Below are positions 17,895-26,057 of a stretch of 64,000 nucleotides of DNA, piece after piece (position 1 is the stretch's first letter; each line of letters begins with the position of its first letter). Position numbers and translations under genes: made by a program. The stretch covers positions 5,146,001 to 5,210,000 of the forward strand of contig NZ_CP046172.1 in NCBI RefSeq assembly GCF_011801145.1, written 5' to 3'. The notes below the pieces were generated by a model that saw only the letters and a program-made list of their open reading frames with translations, made no database searches and had not been told where the DNA came from. Source of the stretch: Nocardia arthritidis (lineage in GTDB: Bacteria > Actinomycetota > Actinomycetes > Mycobacteriales > Mycobacteriaceae).

Positions 17895-20800
17895 ATGCGC
17901 ATAGTGATGCGCGGTGCCGGGCAATCCGCCACCAGTACAGCGGGCCCAGCTATGCCGAGCGAGTGCGGCATGAGCGGTAGGCCGGTTGACAGCAACGCCG
18001 CGGGACCGGGCCCGACCACATGCGCGCGGCGCGACGGTCTCACCACTACCGGCCCGATCACAAACTGGCACAACGCGTTCCGAAGATTCGGCGGGCGCAC
18101 CGGCATGCTCAGCGGCCCGCCGTTGATCGAGATCAGAGAGCCGGGCCGCGCGGCTCGCAGTCTGATGCTCACCGGTCCGGTGGTCTTCGGCAGCGGCCGC
18201 AACGGCGAATCCCTCGCCGACGCAACGGTTTCGCCGCGACATCTGCGGTTGGTGCCGAGTCCCACCGCGCTGTCGGTGGTCGATCTCGGCAGCCGCGACG
18301 GCACCACGGTGAACGACGCCCCACTCACCGGACGAATGGCGCTGACGTCGGGTGACCGAATCCGGCTCGGCAGCACGGATATCGTCGTGCTGTACGCCCC
18401 GGCGACGGATCCGCAGGGACGCGAGGACACCCAACCCCAAAAGCCGGTCGGCACAAGCACATCCCCGGCCGCCGATCCCCCACCATCCCGGCCGATCTCG
18501 ATCGCCAACCGGATACTCGGCATCGATCCGACCGGCACCCGCAATCTGTTCCCGGCGTCCACCGAGCTGCCGAGCCGACTGCCCGCATCGCTGTGGCCGC
18601 TGGTACGAATCGTGAGCATCGCCGCGTACATCGAGGTGGTCGTCGCGATGTTCTTCGCGCCCGCCGAGGGCTTGTTCATCTTCTTCGGCGTGGTGGTGCC
18701 GCTGCTGCCGGGACTGTTCCTGATCGCGCCCGGCGGATGGCGCAACAGCTGCCCGCTGGCCGCGATGAACCAGATCCCACGGGCGTTGCGCTTCACGCGC
18801 GGGCACAGTCCGCCCCGATGGCTTTCCGCCCGAAGCTATTTGGTCGCGATGACGCTGTTCTTCGGTATCGCGGGCGCGCGGCTGGCCGGCCTGGACCGCA
18901 ACGGCGCGGCCTCCGGTATCGTGCTGCTGCTGATCGGTGTTTCCGCGTTCACGGGTGGTGTGCTGTTCAAGGGAAAGAGCGGCTGGTGCAGCAGTATCTG
19001 CCCGCTGTTCCCGCTACAGCGCGTCTACGGGCAGACGCCGTTCGTGACGGTGCCCAACGCGCATTGCAAACCGTGTGTCGGCTGCGCCAAGAACTGTTTC
19101 GACCTCAAACCGCGCGCCGCCTACCAGGCGGATCTGGCCGACCCCGATGTGGCGTGGAGCGCGCCGCGCAAGCTGTTCGCGGCCGCGCTGCCCGGCTTCG
19201 TGCTCGGCTTCTTCACCCTCACCGGACACCTCGAAACAAGTGTGGCACACCGATATTCGGTGCTGGCGCTGTTCATGCTCGTCGCCGTCGGACTGTTCTT
19301 CGCCCTCGATGCGATGACATCGCTGAGCACCGTGATGGTCAGCGTCTGCTACGCGGCGGTGGCGCTCAATATCTTCTACTGGTTCGCCGGAGTGACTCTG
19401 GCGCGGTCGTTCTCGATGATCACCGGCCTGAACGCGCCGTGGCTGCGCTGGCCGATCAGCGCCGTGATCCTGCTCGCGACGATCCTCTGGATAGCCAGAA
19501 CCCGGGTGGTGGAACTGCAATTCGCGTTGAGCACGGGCGCCCGCACCGAGCCGGTGCTGCTCCCATTCCCGAAGCGGCGGTCCGAGGATGCCGGAAACCC
19601 GAGCGAGCCAACGGTTTCGGTCACCTTCGAACCGAGCGGCGCCGAGGTCGCGGGCGATACCGGAATGAGCCTGCTCGATATCGCCGAGCGCGGCGAACAG
19701 CCGATCGAGGCCGGCTGCCGGATGGGCATATGCGGCGCCGATCCGGTCGCGGTGCTCGACGGTATGGCGTGCCTGTCCCCACCCGGACAGGATGAGCGGA
19801 ATACCTTGCGGCGGCTGGGATTCGGCAACGATGTCCGGATGGCCTGTTGTGCCCGGATCGGCAGCGGAAAGGTCAAGGTCGCGCTGGCGCCGCAGCCGCG
19901 GCGCGGAAACGCCGCCAGGCCACGGCGATTCGACCGGTCCATCGTCAGCGTCGCGGTGATCGGCAACGGTATCGCCGGGATGACCGCCGCCGACTTCCTC
20001 CGGCGCGGCCACCCGGACTGCGAAATCCACCTCGTCGGCCGGGAATCGCACGCCTTCTACAATCGGATGGGCATCTCGCGGCTGATGTACGGACGCTCGG
20101 CCATGCAGGGCCTGTATCTGTTGCCCGAGCAGTGGTGCGACGACCACCAGGTCACCGCCTGGCTGAATACCCTTGCCACCAGCATCGATACATCCGCCCG
20201 CCGGGTCTTCCTCGGCACCGGCGACGCACTGCCCTACGACCGGCTGATCCTGGCCATGGGCGCGAGCAGCGCGCTGCCGCCGATCGAAGGTCTCTCGCGG
20301 CCCGGCTGTTTCACGCTCCGCGAGGCGGGCGATGCACTGTGGATCCGCTCCTATGTGCAGCAATTCCATTGCGACCGTGCGGTTGTCGCGGGCGGCGGAC
20401 CGCTCGGGCTGGAGGCCGCCTACGCCCTGCATGAGCTCGGCTTGCAGGTCACCGTGCTGGAGCGCGGGGATCGGCTGCTGCGCAAACAGCTCGACGCGCG
20501 CTGCTCGCAGCTGGTGCGGGAACATTTCGCCAGGATCGGGATCCAGGTGCTGCACCGCGCCGAAACCATCACCGTCACCGGCGATCCCGCGGTGCGCGGC
20601 GTGATCCTGCGGGACGATCGCCGACTCGACTGCGATATCTTCCTGACCGCCACCGGGATTCGGCCCAATATCGAGTTGGCCCGGGCCGCCGGTGTGCCCG
20701 TCGAGCGCGGTGTGCTGGTCGACGACCGGATGCGCACCGGCATACGCGACGTGTACGCCGCGGGCGATGTCGCCGAACATCGCGGTCAGGTGCTCGGGCT

Positions 20801-21146
20801 GTGGCCGATCGCGGCGGAACAGGCGCAGATCGCCGCCGAGAACGCGCTCGGCGGCAACCGGTCGCACACCGAATCGCTGCCCGCGATGCTGCTGAAAGGC
20901 GTTGGGCTGGAACTGTTCGCCACCGGACGGGTGGAACCGGAAACCGGCGACGAGCTGATCGTCCTCGACCAGCCGGAGTCCTACCGCCGGCTGATCCTGT
21001 CCGAAGGGCGGGTCGTCGGCGCCACCGTACTCGGCCACCATCCCGGCGATCTGGCGGCGGCACAGCAGGCCATCGCCCTCCGGACTCCGATCCCGGCCAC
21101 CGCGTTCTCGGCGCTGCGCGCCGGAGACTGGTCCGCGCTCGGATAA
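17895..21146 (+). CDS. FHA domain / polyferredoxin membrane / 2Fe-2S / FAD-NAD(P) oxidoreductase fusion
   Basis: 1083 aa in one frame. In order: an FHA phosphothreonine-binding domain (about 80-165; VSPRHLRLVPSP, DLGSRDGTTVND); several membrane helices with NapH/NosR-like cysteine motifs CSSICPLFPL and CKPCVGCAKNC (about 364-402); a ferredoxin-like domain with CRMGICGAD and a later MACCARI (about 590-670); a pyridine-nucleotide-disulfide oxidoreductase with FAD motif VIGNGIAGMTAA (about 688) and NAD motif AGGGPLGLEAAY (about 830), closest in feel to NirB/rubredoxin-reductase flavoproteins. It should move electrons from NAD(P)H to or from a membrane iron-sulfur chain, with phosphorylation-dependent docking by FHA. 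The start is uncertain because the first 70 residues are low-complexity. Confidence 0.85.
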   Translation: MRIVMRGAGQSATSTAGPAMPSECGMSGRPVDSNAAGPGPTTCARRDGLTTTGPITNWHNAFRRFGGRTGMLSGPPLIEIREPGRAARSLMLTGPVVFGSGRNGESLADATVSPRHLRLVPSPTALSVVDLGSRDGTTVNDAPLTGRMALTSGDRIRLGSTDIVVLYAPATDPQGREDTQPQKPVGTSTSPAADPPPSRPISIANRILGIDPTGTRNLFPASTELPSRLPASLWPLVRIVSIAAYIEVVVAMFFAPAEGLFIFFGVVVPLLPGLFLIAPGGWRNSCPLAAMNQIPRALRFTRGHSPPRWLSARSYLVAMTLFFGIAGARLAGLDRNGAASGIVLLLIGVSAFTGGVLFKGKSGWCSSICPLFPLQRVYGQTPFVTVPNAHCKPCVGCAKNCFDLKPRAAYQADLADPDVAWSAPRKLFAAALPGFVLGFFTLTGHLETSVAHRYSVLALFMLVAVGLFFALDAMTSLSTVMVSVCYAAVALNIFYWFAGVTLARSFSMITGLNAPWLRWPISAVILLATILWIARTRVVELQFALSTGARTEPVLLPFPKRRSEDAGNPSEPTVSVTFEPSGAEVAGDTGMSLLDIAERGEQPIEAGCRMGICGADPVAVLDGMACLSPPGQDERNTLRRLGFGNDVRMACCARIGSGKVKVALAPQPRRGNAARPRRFDRSIVSVAVIGNGIAGMTAADFLRRGHPDCEIHLVGRESHAFYNRMGISRLMYGRSAMQGLYLLPEQWCDDHQVTAWLNTLATSIDTSARRVFLGTGDALPYDRLILAMGASSALPPIEGLSRPGCFTLREAGDALWIRSYVQQFHCDRAVVAGGGPLGLEAAYALHELGLQVTVLERGDRLLRKQLDARCSQLVREHFARIGIQVLHRAETITVTGDPAVRGVILRDDRRLDCDIFLTATGIRPNIELARAAGVPVERGVLVDDRMRTGIRDVYAAGDVAEHRGQVLGLWPIAAEQAQIAAENALGGNRSHTESLPAMLLKGVGLELFATGRVEPETGDELIVLDQPESYRRLILSEGRVVGATVLGHHPGDLAAAQQAIALRTPIPATAFSALRAGDWSALG

Positions 21147-21152
21147 GCGCGA

Positions 21153-21180
21153 TGCTACCGCGGTACTACCATGGTGGCAT
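21153..21180. promoter_or_regulatory. Palindromic operator region of the toxin-antitoxin pair
   Basis: Two palindromes, TACCGCGGTA (21156-21165) and ACCATGGT (21168-21175), abut just before the antitoxin ATG at 21179. ATGCTACC and GGTGGCAT also form an outer imperfect repeat. Ribbon-helix-helix antitoxins commonly bind such tandem half-sites to autoregulate. Confidence 0.55.
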
Positions 21181-21382
21181 GAAGATCTCCGTCAGCCTTC
21201 CCGACGACCGAGTGACCGAACTGATCAAGGCACAACCCAACGTGAGCGAGTTCCTGTACCGCGCCGCGCGACGGATGCTGGTCGCCGAGGAACTGGCCGC
21301 GCTCGCCCCGGACACCGAGGCGAAGGCGTTTGCCGAGGCGGCCGAAGCCTCGGCGTCGACGGCGTGGGCCGCCGATGAGTGA
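21179..21382 (+). CDS. Antitoxin of a MazF-like system (ribbon-helix-helix type)
   Basis: 67 aa. The start MKISVSLPDDRVTELIKAQ is the beta-strand/helix start of an RHH (CopG/MetJ-like) DNA-binding domain, followed by a helix (SEFLYRAARRMLVAEELAAL) and an acidic, Ala-rich tail that would wrap the toxin. Its TGA overlaps the toxin start by 8 nt, the usual TA organisation. It should repress its own promoter through the palindromes immediately upstream. Confidence 0.75.
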   Translation: MKISVSLPDDRVTELIKAQPNVSEFLYRAARRMLVAEELAALAPDTEAKAFAEAAEASASTAWAADE

Positions 21383-21692
21383 ACCCGCGGTCCAAGGCGA
21401 AATTTGGACACTGCGCGGGATAAAGAATCGCGTGCACACCGTCGTGGTTCTCGATTCGGTGCCGCAGGTGGTGCGCGGTGGCCTGATCGCGGTCGCGATG
21501 GTGATCCCGGCGCGTGAAGCGCCCAACCCCCGTGCGTTGCTGACGGTCCCGATCACCGGCACCGAGGACGCCGTTGCGGTGTTCCGCCTCGGCACATTCA
21601 GCGCCGCACTGTTCATCGAGAAGGTGGGGATGCTCGATCCGGCGACGCTGGACAACGTCCGGATGGCGCTGCGAGCGCGGTTCGATCTGTAA
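21375..21692 (+). CDS. MazF/PemK-like toxin
   Basis: 105 aa beginning MSEPAVQGEIWTLRG. The QGEIW start, the central VVVLDSVPQ and AVAMVIPAR strands and the C-terminal EKVGMLDPATLDNVRMALRA helix follow the PemK/MazF small-barrel endoribonuclease pattern, although sequence similarity is weak. It would cleave RNA when freed from the antitoxin encoded just upstream. The ATG lies inside the antitoxin 3' end, so expression is coupled. Confidence 0.7.
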   Translation: MSEPAVQGEIWTLRGIKNRVHTVVVLDSVPQVVRGGLIAVAMVIPAREAPNPRALLTVPITGTEDAVAVFRLGTFSAALFIEKVGMLDPATLDNVRMALRARFDL

Positions 21693-21808
21693 GGCCGCGA
21701 ACCTTCATCGATTCGCCGGGAGCCGGGTCAGGGTGATCGCCGGGCTGTCGGTGCCAGGCCCTATCGTTTCGATCTGTCGGTGTCGGGTGGATGGAGGGGG
21801 TCGCGGCC

Positions 21809-23107
21809 ATGGGTAAGAATCGGCGGCATCGGGCGGCCGCGCAGCGGGCTCGGGCGGGCGGCGGGCCCGCGGATCCGGCGCTCATCGAGGCGGCGACCGC
21901 GGAGCAGATCGAATACGCGATTCTCGCGGGCGCCATGGAGTCCGCGCGCGGAAATCCGCGCGCCGCACAACATTTCGCGACGGAACTGGCCGGACGCGGA
22001 CCGCTCACACCGGAGCTGGAGCGGGGTGTGGATCTGGCCGCCCGGCACCTCATCACCGAGACATACAAGAACGGGTGGCTGCCCGGGGATATCCATCAGG
22101 CGGCCCTGCGGCACGTCGACGAGTTCGCGGTCGGCTATCTGATCGACACCATCGCCGCTCATATCGAGCAGTTCGCTCCCGAAACAGTTGATGCGACGTG
22201 GGTTTCGCAGCTCACGGAGATGGGGGCCGCGCGCTGGTGGTCGCCCGAAGCTCCCCATCTGGGTCAATGGGCGGGTAAACAGCTGCTGATCCCGGCCGAA
22301 GCGCTGACCACGGTAATCGAGGCGCTGGCCCTACTCTTCCGATTCCCGGAGCTGGCACTCATCCGGCCTTTGCCCGGTACCGCGCAACCACCTACCGCAC
22401 CGCATCGCGCCGTCGACGAGAAGGTACTGGGCCGAGTTCGGGGTTTGCTCGCGAAGGCGGAGTCCACCGACTTCCCGGACGAGGCCGAGACCTTGTCGGC
22501 GAAGGCGCAGGAACTCATGACGAAATACGCGATCGACCGCGCGTTGATCGATGCCGAGACCAGCGCGCCCGATCTGCCGGGCGCGCGCAGGCTTTGGTTG
22601 CAGACCCCGTATGTCGACGCCAAGGCCCTCCTCGTCGACGCGGTCGCCGAGGCCAACCGTTGCCGCGCGATCTTCTTCGCCGAATGGGGCTTCGTGACCA
22701 TCGTCGGCGATGAAGGCGATCTCGATGTCGTCGAGCTGTTGACGACATCGTTGCTCGTCCAGGCGACCAGAGCGATGATCGCCAGCGGGAGTGACACCGG
22801 ACGCGACAGCCATTCCCGCAGCCGGTCATTCCGCAAATCGTTCCTTATCGCCTACGCCACCCGCATCGGCGAGCGACTGAGCAGGATCAACGAGGACACG
22901 ATCGCGAAATCCGCCGAGCCCGAACGCTTGTTGCCGGTCCTGGCGTCCCACCAACTGAAGGTGGACGACGCCTTCGACGCCCTGTTCCCCACGGTCGCGG
23001 CGGCGCGCGTCTCGGCGGGCAGCGCCGCGGGCTGGGCGGCGGGTCGCGAAGCCGCCGACCGTGCCCAGCTGGTGGCCCGGCGCCCGGTCGGAAAGCAACG
23101 CGGGTAA
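21809..23107 (+). CDS. DUF2786 domain-containing protein, 432 aa
   Basis: Begins MGKNRRHRAAAQ. I choose the ATG at 21809 because GGAGGGGG lies 8 nt before it, and it disqualifies the ATG at 21791, which the same run overlaps. Residues about 210-255 (VRGLLAKAESTDFPDEAETL, SAKAQELMTKYAID) are the DUF2786 signature found in phage and actinobacterial proteins. The rest is helical and ends in an Ala-rich tail. Function unknown. Confidence 0.75.
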   Translation: MGKNRRHRAAAQRARAGGGPADPALIEAATAEQIEYAILAGAMESARGNPRAAQHFATELAGRGPLTPELERGVDLAARHLITETYKNGWLPGDIHQAALRHVDEFAVGYLIDTIAAHIEQFAPETVDATWVSQLTEMGAARWWSPEAPHLGQWAGKQLLIPAEALTTVIEALALLFRFPELALIRPLPGTAQPPTAPHRAVDEKVLGRVRGLLAKAESTDFPDEAETLSAKAQELMTKYAIDRALIDAETSAPDLPGARRLWLQTPYVDAKALLVDAVAEANRCRAIFFAEWGFVTIVGDEGDLDVVELLTTSLLVQATRAMIASGSDTGRDSHSRSRSFRKSFLIAYATRIGERLSRINEDTIAKSAEPERLLPVLASHQLKVDDAFDALFPTVAAARVSAGSAAGWAAGREAADRAQLVARRPVGKQRG

Positions 23108-23174
23108 TACGATCATTCCGCACAGACGGACATCCGCGTCCAACGTCAACGACATACGCGCTGAGGAGTTCGCC

Positions 23175-23636
23175 ATGTCCTATATCGTCGACTTCGATAC
23201 CGTATCGACCGTCGGTCTGGAATCCTCGCCGGTCGCGGCCGCGCTCGCCGGTTTGCGGGCGAACGAGGCCCGATACTTCAAGAACAAATACGATCACGTC
23301 TTCACGGTGGAACCCGCGAGCGAGGCCCGGACGACCATTGATTGGGTGAACCACATCCTCGAGAAAGAACGCGGCATCGTCATCTCCGCACGCCCGCTCG
23401 AGGCCACGGCCTTCCAGGTCGAGAACATCCGGATCGCCTACGTCTTCTACGAAAGCGGCCTCTCGATCAACGTGATGTACACCCTCGACGATGCCAAGAA
23501 ACGCGCGGTCGGATTCAAACTCTCCGACGGTATGGAAATCCCCGCCGAACTCGCGTCGTTCAAGTTCGCCAGGCAGAAGTCGAAGCTGGCCGGAACCATT
23601 CGCGGGTCCTACTTCGTCATCAAGAACGAATACTGA
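23175..23636 (+). CDS. Hypothetical protein, 153 aa
   Basis: Begins MSYIVDFDTVSTVGLESSPV after a good GAGGAG. A compact alpha/beta protein without membrane segments or obvious catalytic motif, richer in Lys and Tyr (YFKNKYDHVF, GSYFVIKNEY) than its neighbours. I do not recognise the family. It follows the DUF2786 gene by 67 nt in the same direction. Confidence 0.7.
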   Translation: MSYIVDFDTVSTVGLESSPVAAALAGLRANEARYFKNKYDHVFTVEPASEARTTIDWVNHILEKERGIVISARPLEATAFQVENIRIAYVFYESGLSINVMYTLDDAKKRAVGFKLSDGMEIPAELASFKFARQKSKLAGTIRGSYFVIKNEY

Positions 23637-23658
23637 CCGGAGTGTCGGCAGGCTCGAA

Positions 23659-23684
23659 CCGGCGTACCGTTTATGCAGGTACAC
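23659..23684 (+). promoter_or_regulatory. Shared promoter-like motif, copy 1
   Basis: GGCGTACCGTTTATGC followed by AGGTACACGAC. The same 16 bases and then GGGTAGACGAC occur at 33546-33571, so 25 of 27 positions agree. Here it lies about 40 nt before the GTG start of the dioxygenase gene. This recurrence in unrelated upstream regions suggests a sigma-factor or regulator site. Confidence 0.5.
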
Positions 23685-23725
23685 GACCGTTTGTAGCGGC
23701 GTCGGGCGAGTGAAGGGTGGCTACG

Positions 23726-24541
23726 GTGACACTCGACCGGAAACAGATCACCAGGTTCATCGACGATGGATTCATCCGTCTGGAAGCGGTCTTCTCTCGC
23801 ACGATCGCTCAGCAGTGTGTGGAAACCATCTGGCCCGACACCGGCTGCGATCCGAACAATCCGGTGACCTGGACGAAGCCGCTGGTGCGATTACCCGGAT
23901 ACGACACCGAACCATTCCGCACCGCCGCCCGAATGCCCGTGCTAGAGCAGGCTTTCGACCAATTGGTTGGTCACGGCCGATGGGTGCGCAGGTCCGGGTT
24001 CGGGGCCATTCCGGTTCGCTTTCCGCATCCCGATCCGCCGCACGATGATTACTGGCACTTCGAGGGCAGTTATCTACCTGAGGGCTGGACAGGTCATTCG
24101 TTCACCAATTACCGTTCCCGGGCCAGGGCACTGTTCATGCTCGTATTGTTCACCGACGTCACCGATCTCGACGCCCCCACCCGGATTCGTGTCGGCTCCC
24201 ACCTGGCCGTACCCGGCCGCCTGTATCGCTACGGCGATACAGGCATCGATGCCACCCGAATCGACGAGACCGGAATTCTGGACGCCACCAACGATTTACC
24301 GGTCGTGCACGCCACCGGCCACGCGGGCGATATCTACCTGTGTCATCCATTCTTGATCCACGCCGCCCAAGCGCACCGCGGCAGCACGCCGCGCTTCATC
24401 GCCACACCGACGCTGGAACCGGCGGTGCCGCTGGATATCGACCGCGCCCACTCACCCGTCGAAGCCGCCATCAGACTCGGGCTCGACTCGCGGTGGGCGC
24501 CCGCCGGGGACTCCCGGAGCCCAGATGCGGTGCGCCCATAG
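23726..24541 (+). CDS. Phytanoyl-CoA dioxygenase (PhyH) family protein
   Basis: 271 aa, an Fe(II)/2-oxoglutarate-dependent oxygenase fold. The segment PHDDYWHFEGSY supplies the H-x-D/E iron ligands, and the distal His and the 2-oxoglutarate Arg are in CHPFLIHAAQAHRGSTPRF. Substrate unknown; relatives hydroxylate lipids or small metabolites. The GTG at 23726 sits 8 nt after AAGGG; a GTG at 23717 overlaps it. A motif shared with the lectin-LysM gene precedes it. Confidence 0.82.
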   Translation: MTLDRKQITRFIDDGFIRLEAVFSRTIAQQCVETIWPDTGCDPNNPVTWTKPLVRLPGYDTEPFRTAARMPVLEQAFDQLVGHGRWVRRSGFGAIPVRFPHPDPPHDDYWHFEGSYLPEGWTGHSFTNYRSRARALFMLVLFTDVTDLDAPTRIRVGSHLAVPGRLYRYGDTGIDATRIDETGILDATNDLPVVHATGHAGDIYLCHPFLIHAAQAHRGSTPRFIATPTLEPAVPLDIDRAHSPVEAAIRLGLDSRWAPAGDSRSPDAVRP

Positions 24542-24568
24542 GCATCTCGGCGCAAGACTGCACCAATC

Positions 24569-25858
24569 CTATCGATGGGTCAGTCGCGCGGTGAGCCAAT
24601 CCACCGAGGGCGCGCCGGCGAGGACGGCGGCGAGGTTATGTCCGCTGGCCGAGGCACCGAGCGCCGGTGGCAGCACCGGCGTGTCGATATCGGTCTCGGT
24701 GACATCCGCCCCACCCGCACGCCATCTGGCGCCGAGGGCGCGGACGCTATCGTTCGGTACCACATCGTCGTTCGGGCTGGACAACAACAGCACCGGTGCC
24801 GCGGGCGGGGTGCCGCCGATGACGAGATCATCCAGAACGGACCGGATTCGGGGATCGGATTGCAATGCGTCGGCAATCGTTGTGCCACCGACCGTGTAGC
24901 CGGAGGTCGTGCGGAACCCCTCCTGCACTGCGCTGCCGATGACGCACTGTTGTGCGGTACGGCGGACGAATTCGAGACCTTCCTGGTTGAGCAGGGCGGT
25001 GATGCGCGGGGCCAGCTCGGGATAGCTCGCGATCAGACCGTTCACGAAGTATCCGTTCACGCCGACGAGGATCTTCCCCTCGTTGAACCGTAGGGCGGCG
25101 ACGGGATCACCGGTCGGCGCGCCGGCGACCGTGCCGCGCAGATCGAGTTCGGGCGCGTAATCGCGCGCCTGTTCGGCGGCGGCCGCCGCCGCGCTGCCCC
25201 CCTGTGAGTAACCCCAAATCCCAACGGGTGCACCGGGATCGGCGAGGCCGAGCCGGATGGCCGCGCGGGCGGCATCGAGCACGTCGTACGCGGCGGGCCT
25301 GGGTTGCAGGTATGGATGCCCGCCGGGCCCTCCCAAACCCTGGTAGTCGGTGATCACCACAGTGATACCGCGGCCGAGCAGGGCGGCGAGATCGAGCAGG
25401 GCGTATTCGGCCATCGGAGCCGATGATCCATCCGTCAGCACACCGCTGGACAGCAACTTCGACGGTGCGCAGTTCGCACCGGCGCCGTGCGCGCCGACCG
25501 CGAAACTGACCAGTGGGCGCGGGCCCGGCCCCGGCCACGCCACCGCCGGGACCAGCACGGTGCCGGTGACCGCGACCGGCGCGCGGTGCGCGTCCGCACT
25601 CGTGTACATCACCTTGCGCGCCTCGGCGATCGGCAGCAATGCGGCGAGCCGGGCGCGCGCGTCCGCCGCGAAAGGTTCGCTGCGCACCACATCTCCACCG
25701 CGAGCCCCGGCGACCGGGTTCGGCGGGCGATAGAAGTCCTCCCCTGGATCGGCAACGGCCGATGACGCCGGGCCGAACAATACCGACACCGCCACCAACG
25801 CGACCGTCACCACAGCCCCGGCCCCGCGCGAAAAGCGCTTAGACAAAACAACTCCCAT
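24569..25858 (-). CDS. Secreted LIP-family lipase/esterase
   Basis: 429 aa with signal peptide (AVVTVALVAVSVLFGPASSA then VADPGED). The triad residues of the actinobacterial secretory lipase family are visible: Ser in GIWGYSQGGSAA, Asp in SSPNDDVVP and His in SGHNLAAVLAG. It probably hydrolyses triacylglycerols or other esters outside the cell; Nocardia genomes carry many paralogues. The start at 25858 (MGVVLSKRFSR) places the signal peptide at the N-terminus; the frame extends 14 codons upstream. Convergent with the dioxygenase gene, 27 nt apart. Confidence 0.9.
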   Translation of the reverse strand: MGVVLSKRFSRGAGAVVTVALVAVSVLFGPASSAVADPGEDFYRPPNPVAGARGGDVVRSEPFAADARARLAALLPIAEARKVMYTSADAHRAPVAVTGTVLVPAVAWPGPGPRPLVSFAVGAHGAGANCAPSKLLSSGVLTDGSSAPMAEYALLDLAALLGRGITVVITDYQGLGGPGGHPYLQPRPAAYDVLDAARAAIRLGLADPGAPVGIWGYSQGGSAAAAAAEQARDYAPELDLRGTVAGAPTGDPVAALRFNEGKILVGVNGYFVNGLIASYPELAPRITALLNQEGLEFVRRTAQQCVIGSAVQEGFRTTSGYTVGGTTIADALQSDPRIRSVLDDLVIGGTPPAAPVLLLSSPNDDVVPNDSVRALGARWRAGGADVTETDIDTPVLPPALGASASGHNLAAVLAGAPSVDWLTARLTHR

Positions 25859-26057
25859 TGGTCCGGCTCGGCGCGACACCTCACTCAGCGCCGAGTACAC
25901 CGCTGACCCCCTTCAAGCCAGCGCCCCAGCGTACTCATGCACGCGGCAGACGCCCTCCGTATTCGGGGCCGGATCCCGTTTCGGCCAAACCCATATCCGC
26001 GCTTTAGAGTTGACTCGGATTACGGATCGGACCACGTCGCGCACACGGAGGGGAGCG

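Noticed and set aside
19014..21041. Long minus-strand open frame opposite the FHA oxidoreductase
   Set aside because: Antisense to clear FAD and NAD motifs; Arg/Gly/Gln-rich with no domain.
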